The notes under the pieces are model-generated. The model was given only the letters and a program-made list of their open reading frames with translations. It had not been told where the DNA came from and made no database searches. A DNA stretch of 64,000 bases, taken from Perognathus longimembris pacificus. Taxonomy: Eukaryota > Chordata > Mammalia > Rodentia > Heteromyidae. Positions 1 to 9,492 of this stretch are shown here, one piece after another. The position numbers and the translations under genes were made by a program. The first letter of the stretch is position 1. Each line of letters starts with the position of its first letter. The stretch lies in assembly GCF_023159225.1 (NCBI RefSeq), contig NC_063170.1, positions 58,968,208 to 59,032,207 on the forward strand, in the 5' to 3' direction.

Positions 1-661
1 ACTGAATGGGATAATGACAGGAACTTTTGCCTCAGTCTGGGGCCACGACACCTCTAGCTACACAGAAGATTGTTTTGGCCATGCCAACCTGCCCTCAGAG
101 GTACTTAATTCTGCTTGCCCAGGGCACTGAATAATGAAGGCTTCTGAAATCTTCCCCTCCCCAAAGAACCCGTAAGAGAGGGAAAAATATCTCTCTCTTA
201 GTTTTGGGATGGTAAACACTGTAATTTATAGTACCAAGTGCATCTTCGACTCAAACAGTTATTGAAGCACAAATATACTAGGTCAATTCTGAGCCAACAC
301 TGTACCAAACCTGAAAGGCACCAAGTTGCTACTTGGTGTGGAGTTAACAGTCTGCTCTCAAAATTGGAAAGAGCCAAAAGAAAACTCTCCCCCATTTTAT
401 TTTGCAATTGCTGTTTGATTCGGATTCCGAAGGAAAGTGTTTTGTAAAATATTTTCACAGTAGGTGGCATCACTTATGAGCTGTAGGAGGGGTGTGGTGG
501 CTTGAAGCATTTTCCTTTATTAAATTATCAAATAATCATTTAAATGGCTTTCACACATTCTGTTCCATTTGAAATACACCTACAAGTATGGCAAGCTTGC
601 CAGAAAAGAGAAAATATTCCAGTAGTTTCTGACTATACAATTACTTGGGTGTTTTTTTAAC
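1..661. other. unassigned non-coding stretch
   Basis: Unique-looking AT-rich sequence. I see no repeat family, exon or RNA gene. Two opposed frames of 69 and 91 codons cross here but match nothing I know and overlap each other, as chance frames do. Confidence 0.5.
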
Positions 662-845
662 TCTTTTTTTTTTTTCTTTGTGGTGGTTTAGGGGCTTGAA
701 CTCAGGGCCTCAGGATGGCAAGGCTGGAACAATAACATTTGAGTCAGCAAATTTCAATGCATGACTGACCTTGAACTGTGATCCTCTAGATCTTAGTGTC
801 TTGAGTAGCTAGCATTACATACATGAGCCACTGTCACCTGGCTTG
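662..845 (-). mobile_element. B1-dID SINE remnant, antisense
   Basis: A T-run at 662-675 is the reversed A-tail. It is followed by GGGGCTTGAACTCAGGGCCT, the reverse complement of the ID-like tail unit, and then by a degraded 7SL/B1-like part ending in a 'gagtagctagcattaca...gagccac' motif near 804-832. The middle of the element is scrambled or deleted, so this is an old, inactive copy. Confidence 0.6.
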
Positions 846-2459
846 TACTCTTCTTTAAGAAGGTCACTTTGCAAATCCACTTTTAGTCAGAGACAAGTCC
901 ATTTAGTGAAAAACAAAACAAAACAAAACGTGTTTTTACAAGTGGCAGCAAAAGTACCCTTTTCTTTCAAAGAAGACAATTTGTCTTAACATAACTTCTT
1001 TATGTCAATCAAGATCACTGATCCTGACAAGGAAAGATGAAGAGAAAGGCTTTAAAATTCAAAAATTCACTAAAAACCAGCCCAGTGACGTTTAGACATG
1101 GTAGTGTCTGCCGACATGCTTCGTTTTTATATAATAGAGGAGGTGAACTATTCCCTTTCTACTTTATAAATATAAGAAACCAAACACAAGACTTCCCGGC
1201 TTGCTAATAAAGAAGAGCTGATCTGCCCACACCTGCGTTATATAATTCAATAAAGAGTTCTTTTCTTAATCTTCCAAGAAATAGTTTATTACAATCATAA
1301 GGAGGGCAGTTAAACAAAGCTTAAGCTAGTGGTGATGTTTAAAGAGAGTGAAAACTATATATACTTCAAACTTTTCTTTATTTAACCAAAAACTCTTATC
1401 TGTCTATCCTATCTTTGTACCTACCTAACTATAATTCTAAGAAAACAAATCTGAACAGTTACAATGATAAAACATGATTGGATAGAAGAAGTTCATTTTA
1501 TTTTCTGTCTAGTATATAAATAAATATTGATAGACTCAACTAAATCAGTCTAAGGGGGTATCCATGATGTGGGTTATCAGGACTGAGAATCCTATAAGTC
1601 TACAATGAGAAGAATAGGCAATTTGCCAGAGGCAAATTCAACCTCCTCGGTGATACAAGATCACATTTTTCTGGGGGAAAGAGAATGGCATACCCAAGAA
1701 AGACTTACATGGCTCAGGGCAGATTGGTATGTGGTCTATTCCAAAACTACCACCCCACAGACATTTTAGGAGGTCCTTTGGTCTATTCTTGCTCACAGCT
1801 GAAACAGGTCTAGAAGTCCAACTCCTAAGGACCAGGTGGCTCCACAAACTAAGATAATGGAAAAGGACGTTGGTGAGGGTCAAGGTCAGAGACACGCCAC
1901 TATTTATTAGTCTCCTTCATTCCGCCAAGTTCATATCTAGTAAATCATAACATGTAACAGCTGTGAGGGTTAATGGATTTCATGCCAAATGCTATTGATT
2001 AGCAGTGCCTGGCACCCTTTTGAAAGATTCATAGGGCACAGTCACAAGCTTGTGGAGAACAAGTACTGTGATTGATTAGTAATGTCTGTTATGAGAACTG
2101 GCAAAGAAGGAGATGTGACAGGAGTTTTACCCATCTGCTAGTGGACCCCTCAACTGACGTCCCATGTGATCGTCATAGTAAGCAAAAGCTAAAATGAATT
2201 CACAAGTCATCTCTAATGCAAGAAGTTTATTTGTGTCCCAAGCTCTCAAAGAAATAAAAATACAGAATGCAAGTTTCAAAACAAAAACCAAAAAAATTAT
2301 ATCATCAAGAAAAGGACTTGGGACTTGAGTCATATAAATTTCTGAAGAGTTATATTTGAAACATAACCCTTGGTCTCTTTTCTTCCCCTTTAGTTGTTTA
2401 GTTTTCAGATAGAGTCTGACTTTTTTCTTTTTTGCCCAAAACCAACTTCGGACAACTTC
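846..2459. other. unassigned non-coding stretch
   Basis: AT-rich unique sequence with a short AAAAC tandem at about 908-929. No known repeat, exon or RNA gene is recognised. A small direct duplication of the type ACTTCGGACA occurs at about 2443-2465, at the right edge. Confidence 0.45.
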
Positions 2460-2535
2460 GGACAATCTATGCCTCCAACATAGCTGGGATCCAAAAGTGT
2501 GCCACTACCCTCAGTTCGTCAGTAGAGAGGGGGTC

Positions 2536-2573
<38 letters not shown>

Positions 2574-2660
2574 GCTTTAGCTGTCTTTGAGTCTCAGGCC
2601 TCGCACGCTCTATTCCTGAGTAGCTGGGATTACAGAAGTGAGCTACCACTGCCAGCTCTG
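2460..2660 (-). mobile_element. two B1-like fragments around an ATT microsatellite
   Basis: Near 2479-2508 and again near 2617-2656 the sequence carries the antisense B1/7SL end, with 'agctgggat' followed by 'gtgccac' or 'gagctacc' blocks. The ATT microsatellite lies between them. The arrangement suggests one old B1-derived element broken by a repeat expansion, or two adjacent fragments. Confidence 0.5.
2537..2573. repeat. (ATT)n microsatellite
   Basis: About twelve uninterrupted copies of the trinucleotide lie inside B1-derived sequence. The uninterrupted array suggests it is recent or length-variable. Confidence 0.95.
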
Positions 2661-2916
2661 GTTCCTGGGGATAATACATAGGAAAACGAAGAGTAAGAAC
2701 TGTGTGCTTTTGGAGCACAGTAAGAAAGGCAGGTATAAATACTTTTTAATTGCATGAGGTAGAAGAAAAAGAGAAAGTGAAAGACTAAGTAACAGCAATG
2801 TTCTTCCCAAATAAAATTTCATTAAGTTTCTTTTGGAGTGTGTAAGGAGGTGTTTTTAATGTTCTTTGGAATTTTATTTGTTGGTTTTTATGCTTATTCA
2901 ATTTCATGGTATTTTG

Positions 2917-2985
2917 GTTGATTTTAGAACCTCATACTTGCCTAGCAAGTGCTCTATCACTTGAGCCATGGCCCTGACCCTTACA
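2917..2985 (-). mobile_element. ID-like SINE fragment, antisense
   Basis: The segment contains 'gaacctcatacttgcctagc', 'aagtgctctatcacttgagc' and 'catggcc'. This is the reverse complement of a tRNA(Ala)/ID-type unit with a recognisable A-box side and a decayed B-box. Confidence 0.5.
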
Positions 2986-2995
2986 TTTATCTTTT

Positions 2996-3206
2996 ATTCT
3001 TATTTATTTTTTTGCCAGTCCTGGGGCTTGGACTCAGGGCCTGAGCCCTGTCCCTGGCTTCTTTCTGCTCAAGGCTAGCACTCTACCACTTGAGCCATAG
3101 TGCTACTTCTGGCTTTTTCTATGTATGTGGTGCTGAGGCATCGAACCCAGGCCTTTATGTATGTGAGGCAAGGACTCTACCACTAGGCTGTATTCCCAGC
3201 CCCCTT
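2996..3206 (-). mobile_element. IDL-Geo type dimeric SINE, antisense
   Basis: Complete dimer in reverse. It runs from the T-rich tail, through the 'gtcctggggcttggactcag' unit and 'ctcaaggctagcactctacc', to the left unit with 'atcgaacccagg' (B-box complement) and 'ccactaggctgtattcccag' (A-box side). It abuts a B1 copy on its right. Several substitutions from the younger copies in this window make it a middle-aged insertion. Confidence 0.75.
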
Positions 3207-3210
3207 TATG

Positions 3211-3326
3211 TTTATTTTTGGAGACAAGGTCTCTCAATGTAACTCACATGGTCTCCACTTATAATCCTTCTACCCCAGCCTCCCAAGTGCTGGGATTATA
3301 GCTGTGCACTATGACACCTGCCTGGA
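3211..3326 (-). mobile_element. B1-like monomer, antisense
   Basis: The order 'gagacaaggtctctcaatgt', then 'cctcccaagtgctgggatta', then 'tgtgcactatgacacctgcc' is the reverse complement of a 7SL-derived B1 monomer. No ID-like tail is attached, unlike most other B1-type copies here, so it may belong to an older monomeric subfamily. Confidence 0.7.
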
Positions 3327-3533
3327 TACCATTTATCATCTGCAGGTATTGGTTACCAAGCTTGGCTTTTCTTCAACCTTTACAGCCCTTGGTTAAACAA
3401 ACTCACTTCAGGACTAACCAGTAGCACTGGTTGCTGAATGTCCATTTGTGGGGATAAAAATACAGGGATACTTCTGAGAGTCAGCGAACTAGCCTTTAGA
3501 TGTACAATAACCTATGTACAAAACAATAAACTC

Positions 3534-3760
3534 GGGCTGGGAATGTGGCCTAGTGGTAAAGTGCTCATCTCGTATACATGAAGCCCTGGGTTCGATTTTT
3601 CAAGCACCACATATACAGAAAAAAGCCGGAAGTGGCGCTGTGGCTCAAGTGGCAGAGTGCTAGCCTTGAGCAAAAAGAAGCCAGGGACAGTGCTCAGGCC
3701 CTGAGTCCATGCACCAGGACTGGCAACAAAAACAAAAACAAAAAACAAACAACAACAAAA
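3534..3760 (+). mobile_element. IDL-Geo type dimeric SINE with perfect target duplication
   Basis: Full-length dimer. The left tRNA-like unit begins GGGCTGGGAATGTGGCCTAG. The right unit is 'ggcgctgtggctcaagtggc' through 'ccaggactggcaac', followed by an interrupted A/C-rich tail. A 14 bp target-site duplication (AAAACAATAAACTC) is identical at 3520-3533 and 3761-3774, which marks a retroposition event by L1-type machinery. The left B-box (GGTTCGATTTT) is slightly decayed. Confidence 0.85.
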
Positions 3761-3774
3761 AAAACAATAAACTC

Positions 3775-4894
3775 TCATCCATAATGTTAAAAAAAAAAAA
3801 AAACAACCTTTGTGGATAACCAGAGCATCATACCCATTCAGGACCTTCCAGCTCCAAATTAATCCAACCAGCACACTGAGACTCCATCGGAGACCAGAAA
3901 GAACGGACAAGCCAGTGTGTCGGGGCCCGTGGCTGAGTGCTATCCTGCTCAAGTTGTCCTGCCTCAGTCATGTCTTCTCATCCAAGGACACCTTCTAGAA
4001 CACTCTCCAGTTAGGCTCAGAAAATGATTGGCTGGGGTGTTGGCAGTGACACATGGAGTGCAGAGGAGTTGAAGGCATTTTCTTCCCCAGATAGACACAG
4101 AATAAAAGCAGCCATGAGCATTATTTTCTGTGAAGGTTCAAAGAGTGGATATTAGGCCAACTGGGGGTAGGATGATAGAAAATGGAAGTGCTGTATGGAA
4201 AATTCCAGGCAGTAATCATAGCCAGGGTGCCAGTGGCCCAGAGATCTAAACACCCTGAAAACCAATTGATACTAATGAAGCGGCAGCTTCTAGGCGGAGG
4301 AGGGCGGAGGGAGGGGTGACAGACTGTAAAGCACTTAACAAGTAAGTGGGCACCTTGCGGGCTGAGAACTGATCTTTGCCAGGACAGAGTCTTCCCCTGG
4401 CCGTCTCACAGCTAAACGGCCCATCCCCTGACTTCTCAAGGACCCCAAAGTAAAGTGGGGGTAACATCCCACTTTAATGTCTGCTTTTAATGGACAAATG
4501 TGACAGCTATAATTTCCATGTGCTCATTCTGCGACGGCTTCCATTTATTCTGATAAGGGGGGGAAAAAGATCTTAGCAAAGAGGCCACCGATCAACCTCC
4601 GCTGCGATATTCCAGCGGCTGGCATGGCATGTAGGGACTGAATACTTGAGGTGTGGACCTCTACCAGGCTTGGAGTTACTGAAAATCTGCCATTACGATC
4701 GTGAAGCCCCTAAGTTTTCTGCGCAATGAATCAAATATGGGGAGCATTAATAGACACTGGTTATAAAGCCTCTTGGAAAAAAATCGTAGAACCTTTTTGT
4801 TTCGATGTTGAATGTGTAGTTGATGGTCTCATCGGGGCAAGGCACGGGTTCTACCACGGTGCTATACCTCAGTGTTCAATGAGTCTCTCTGTCT
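3775..4894. other. unassigned non-coding stretch
   Basis: An A15 run lies at 3789-3803. Positions of about 4240-4470 are GC-richer, with GGCGGAGGAGGGCGG around 4293. The rest is unique and unrecognised. No exon boundaries or repeat family are seen. Confidence 0.45.
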
Positions 4895-5195
4895 CTCTCT
4901 TTTGGTGGTGGTGATACTGAGATTTGAATTCAGTCTTATGTCTTATACTTGCCAGGAACTTTGCCGCTTGAACCAACAATGGTTATATTTAAATAGGTTC
5001 TCACTTTCTACCTAACTATGCTGCTTATGCTTTCCTTTCCTGATAGCTGGGATGACAGGCATGCACCACAATGGCTAGCTTTTTACTGGTTGAGATGAGG
5101 TCTCATAATCTTTATGCCCACGCTGGCTTCAAATTGTGATTCTCACAAATCTCAGCCATCCAAGTAGCTGAGATTACAGGTATGAACCACTGAAC
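4895..5195 (-). mobile_element. cluster of old ID and B1 fragments, antisense
   Basis: Positions 4900-4985 resemble a decayed ID unit in reverse ('gatactgagatttgaattca', 'cttgccaggaactttgccgc'). Positions 5030-5075 and 5080-5190 each carry an antisense B1-like end ('tagctgggatgacaggcatg' and 'agtagctgagattacaggta'). All parts are well diverged, so family boundaries are approximate. Confidence 0.5.
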
Positions 5196-7235
5196 AAGCC
5201 TCCAAAGAATCTTCTTAGAAGTCAGACAACACAGCTGGGGCTCAGCAACCACTGAGTTTTCATGTTTTAGCTAGGAGCAATTTCTAACTCCTTCAACAGG
5301 CCTCATGAAGGCGGGGACCTAACCAGTGCATTCACCCAATGGTGGTTATCCTTCATGTTTACACATAGAGCGTATTTTAGAAGAATACACTTGTCTGTGT
5401 CAAGTAGAAAAAAAGTGGATTGCGGGGCTAAGAAAGAAAGACATGAACATATTCCTCATAGGGAAGCTGTGGTATGAGATCTTGTGCATTAATTCCTGAA
5501 GTTACCCAGAGCCCAGGGCAGATACCACCCAGGAGCCTCTAGTCTGCCCTCTTGGGGGACATGCTAATGGAATGCTCACTAGGTGACCCAAGTCTGAATA
5601 GCATCAGGGATACCTGACAGGTATAGAAACTTCTCGAAAGTCCAAGTTTGCTGAAACAGGGGTAAGTGCTACATCACCCATCCCTTTGGGAAGCACAAGG
5701 TACTGAAAGGATCAAGGAGATCATTTCCTTCTCCTCTCCCATGGAGGTCATGGGCTGGGTCTCAGCAGAGGCTGTATCTGCAGATACAGCCCGTTTCCTA
5801 CGATTGTTCTGGGCAGTCCTCCGACAGTGCACTGCTTTGTGGTATATTTTCAGAATAAATCTTGGGGGCCAGGCTTCTCAAGCCCACCAGTCATGGTGAT
5901 CTGTTTAGAGAAACAACATTCTAGAACTCTATTCTCCCAGGGACACACACCAAAAGCCCCCCAACACACACAAGTGACACTGAAAATTTGACGTTTTTCT
6001 AGTAGTCACATTTAGAAAGAAGATAAGGTGAAATTAGTTGAGTTTTTAAAATACATTTGACATAACTTAATATATCAAGCTTAGAATAATTACAACACAG
6101 AATCAATAGAGAAGTGATGAACGGGACGGAGTGGATCTCTTCTTCAATGAAGTTTCTCCGAACTCTAAGATAACGGCTCTACTTACAGTGCATCAAACTC
6201 AAGAAAGCCACACGTGACGGCCTCCATGTTGTATGTGGTGCGTACAGTCACACAGGGCCCTGCGTGTGCTGTCACTCAGGGGTTGGCAGAGATTGTGTAT
6301 GATAAGGGGAAGGGATTTCTGCCATTCTGGAATCTGGACTGCTGAGAAGGAGCCAAGCAACCCCCCTGGAAAGTCAGCACTAGGAACACAAGCTACAGAA
6401 TATCCTTGAGATTTTCCTACAACTTCCTCTCCCCCTGTGGCCTGAAACACACAACACACCTCATGACAAAGACAGACCAGGAGCCCATGGGTGCACACGA
6501 ATCTGTGCGCAAGCACATACGGTTGCACGTACCTCAGACTCCACCGCTGATATTCATTCTGTCACCTGTCAAGATAACACTAAGGAAGACTTCAATCAGA
6601 GAGAAGGAGGCAAGCACAGCACTGCCCTCCCCCAAGAAGAAAAGAATTGAACTACAGTCTAGCTCGGGTGTCTAGAGGGGGCGGAGGGAGAGAGAGAAGG
6701 TGGCTTCTTGCCAGGAATTTATATCACAAGGAAAGACTGAGAAATTAGGAGATTCTCCATTATTTAGATCAACACAGTTAAAAGCCCAAATCCCCCCAAT
6801 ATAAGATAAGTGTGACAAGCCTTACACACTACAGTAAGGCATGGAATTTATGGCAGTTAACCATCTTAGGGGCAGGCCATGTACAGATTATTAATATGGA
6901 GCCAGCAGGGTTGATGAAGTGAGCAATGGTTTTCCAGGCAGACAAGTTGAGGTTCGAAGCCCCAGCCTGCCAGTTTTTATCTCTGTGAGCCAGTTATTGA
7001 ATCTGAGTAAATGTTTATTTCTACATTAGTAACGAGGGACAAATAACAGCTATTTTGCCAGGATGCTACAAAAATAAAAGAGGCTTAGCTTGATACCTAA
7101 ATGAGGTTACACAATAAATGCACACCTCTAGGGGGTGTCATAGGTGCATCTGTGTGTATGCATGCACGTGTGTATAAATTTGCACAATGGATACATGCCT
7201 TTTGGGAGTTGTGTAGGTTGTATGTACATGCACCT

Positions 7236-7238
<3 letters not shown>
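5196..7238. other. unassigned non-coding stretch with a palindrome
   Basis: Unique sequence except for the palindrome listed separately. A purine-rich run lies near 6674-6704. No exon, RNA gene or repeat family is recognised. The overlapping open frames of 89 and 109 codons on opposite strands near 6.2-6.7 kb look like chance. Confidence 0.45.
5770..5791. repeat. perfect 22 bp palindrome
   Basis: The left arm GGCTGTATCTG is followed directly by its exact reverse complement, with no spacer. The centre contains a PstI-type CTGCAG core. It could extrude as a small cruciform or bind a dimeric protein; neither is shown by sequence alone. Confidence 0.95.

Positions 7239-7277
<39 letters not shown>
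7239..7277. repeat. (TG)n microsatellite
   Basis: About nineteen uninterrupted TG units. It produces long Cys-Val or Thr-His runs in all open frames crossing it, so those frames are artefacts. Confidence 0.95.
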
Positions 7278-7279
<2 letters not shown>

Positions 7280-8144
7280 CTGTATGCAGGCAGTGTGGAT
7301 GATGACAAACAGGTGCAGCGGTGGCCAGGAATGAGAACTCTGTAGTAGTTCTCAAGGAGCCCAAGTCTGAGCTCCAGCACCTACAGCCCTGGGACCCGAG
7401 GTGGCATCCGCATCACAGTGGCCTCATCAAGAAGGAGAATGGCAGCACCCACTTGGACAATCCCTGGGAGCCTCTTAGCGCAGCTCCAGCCGTCAGCTGT
7501 GGCTGAACTGCTAGTAAAGGCCATCCGCAGCGGCTTCTGCTCTAGAATGGCTCTTGAGCACCGCCTTGGTGAGCGGCTCCCGCACTGACAGGGGAGGGGC
7601 CACTTGAGAGGAGCGTGAGCTCACACTCCAGGTGAGCATCACCTAGTCTGCAGGCAGGAAGCACTTTGCTGTCTATTTCTTCCATGGAATCCTTCCATGT
7701 CACTTATTATTAACTGGGAGGAGTTAAGCAGGTTAACTGGACTGGAGAAATCCTTCTTCTACACCTACTTGGTATAGTGTTGGGATTTTTGCCTGCAAAA
7801 TGCTTATGTCTTGGGCACCTACTTATGTCCCATTCTTAGAAGCAAGACATTTTGCAGGGAGAAGGGATGCTTGCTTATTAGTTCCTTGGTCTGAACTAAG
7901 AATGTCTAAGTCTTTAGTATATAGCAAAATAAAAGGCCCTACGATATAAAATCCTTGATCTGTTCCTATATTCTACTACATTAAAAGCCACAAACCCAAA
8001 CACTGTTTGAAAAAATCTAATGCTGAATATGGAAGTGCAGACACTCTCAACCATGGCGCCTCTGCAGATCATGACACTTGTGAGCTTCTCTACAGGGGGA
8101 AGGGAGAAAAGTCCTTAAAGGCTATGTGGTCCTTTAAGCATAAA
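7278..8144. other. unassigned stretch, GC-richer at left
   Basis: Positions 7300-7660 are distinctly GC-richer than the flanks and contain scattered CpG. A 61-codon open frame there starts at a GTG rather than an ATG and matches no protein I recognise. The rest is AT-rich and featureless. Confidence 0.4.
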
Positions 8145-8305
8145 TTATGGCCTAGTGGTAGACTGCTTGCCTTGTATACAAGAAGCCCTGGGTTCGAGTC
8201 CTCAAGTGGCGCTGTGGCTCAAGTGGTAGAGTGCTAGCCTTGAGCAGAGAGAAGCCAGGGACAGTGCTCAGGCCCTCAGTTCAGGATTGGAGACAACAAC
8301 CACAA
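8145..8305 (+). mobile_element. IDL-Geo type SINE with internal deletion
   Basis: The A-box region 'tatggcctagtggta' and an intact-looking B-box GGTTCGAGTCC (about 8191-8201) are followed immediately by the right unit 'ggcgctgtggctcaagtggt'. The linker between the two tRNA-like units is missing. The 5' end is truncated or diverged. Confidence 0.7.
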
Positions 8306-8521
8306 CTAGAAGATGTTCAGCTCCATGACAATTCCCAGAGCTGGGCAACAAGTCCATATTCCACTCGTGCCTGAGGAGGTCCCAAGTACAATTCATGGTA
8401 CCAACACCAAGAAATTCCTTCCTGCCAAAATATTAGAAACGGCTGCCTAGGATGATTGGAAGACTGTTTGGGGCAGGGCTGGGAATCAACTGGTAAGAAG
8501 TGTGGGCCAAGAGTTACAAAG

Positions 8522-8760
8522 AAGCTGGGCACTAGTGGCCAACACCTGTAACCCTAGCTACTCAGGAGGCTGAGATCTAAGGACCGCGACTCAAAGCCAG
8601 TCCAGGCAAGAACATCCAGGAGGCTCTTATCTCCAATTAATCACCAGAAAACTGCAAGTGGAGCTGTGGCTCAAAGTGTTGAGTGCTAGCCTTGAGTAAA
8701 AGAGCACAAGGTCAGCACCCAGGCCCTGAGTTCAAGCCCTACAACTGACCAAAACAAAAA
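8522..8760 (+). mobile_element. B1-dID SINE
   Basis: The 7SL/B1-like head ('gctgggcactagtggccaac', 'tagctactcaggaggctgag') is followed by 'atctccaattaatcaccaga' and the ID-like unit 'gagctgtggctcaaagtgtt' through 'gccctgagttcaagccctac'. It ends in an A-rich tail. Essentially full length. Confidence 0.8.
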
Positions 8761-9475
8761 AGAGTGTGCGATGGGATGTTCAAAAGCCAAGGTTAAGACC
8801 CTCATGGCTCCATGAAATAAAGATGAACACAATTATTATTTTTTTTAACACTTCCATTTGTGAGGAAGTAGCCTGCAGGAGAGTCAAACAGCTTGCAACT
8901 ATTTTTAGGCCTATGACCCTTGAACAGCACAGTTACAGCCCGCCCTCCACACACTCCTCTCCCACCCACTTCAGTGAGCGCCACAGGGGAGAATGTCTTT
9001 GAGACACAGAAGAGTTTAGTTACGCTCTGTGTCTTCTTTGGTGCAAATGGAATCGTATTGCGCTGGCCAAAGACTATGAAAAAGCACATGGCCAGTCTAC
9101 TCTACTGGCTCAAGGGAGGAGCGTGGGGCTTAATAGATGGAGGAAACCACACGCAAAGGGCCACCATTCTCACCCATCTAGGCAGAGGAAAAATGAGGTA
9201 CTGCTTTTGCAAATGGCAGGAAGTCACTTCTCAGCATTGTTTCATGGTATCATCTCATCTCTAAAGACCCAGATGCAAGGGATCTGAATATTCCAACAAA
9301 ATTAAACTTCTTCCTCCAAACCCGGTCAAGAAATCTCATAAAATCTACTGCTGCTGAAGCGAAGTGGTGACCGCCAGTTAGAGCAGAATGGAGGAAAACA
9401 TCATGCATAAATAATAACCCCTAAGACTGACTTAGGGGTGAGTGGAGAGCATTTGGCCTCTCATATTACTTTAAC
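8761..9475. other. unassigned non-coding stretch
   Basis: Left end of a long SINE-free interval. Unique sequence; overlapping frames of up to 114 codons on both strands give no recognisable protein. Confidence 0.45.
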
Positions 9476-9492
9476 GGGGGGGGGGGGGGGGG
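9476..9492. repeat. G17 homopolymer
   Basis: Seventeen consecutive G. It is the longest of several G or C tracts of 12 or more in the window. It could form quadruplex structure and is prone to sequencing length error. Confidence 0.9.

Noticed and set aside
7321..7506. 61-codon frame in a GC-richer patch, possible exon
   Set aside because: Begins at GTG, no recognisable similarity, no convincing acceptor/donor pair.
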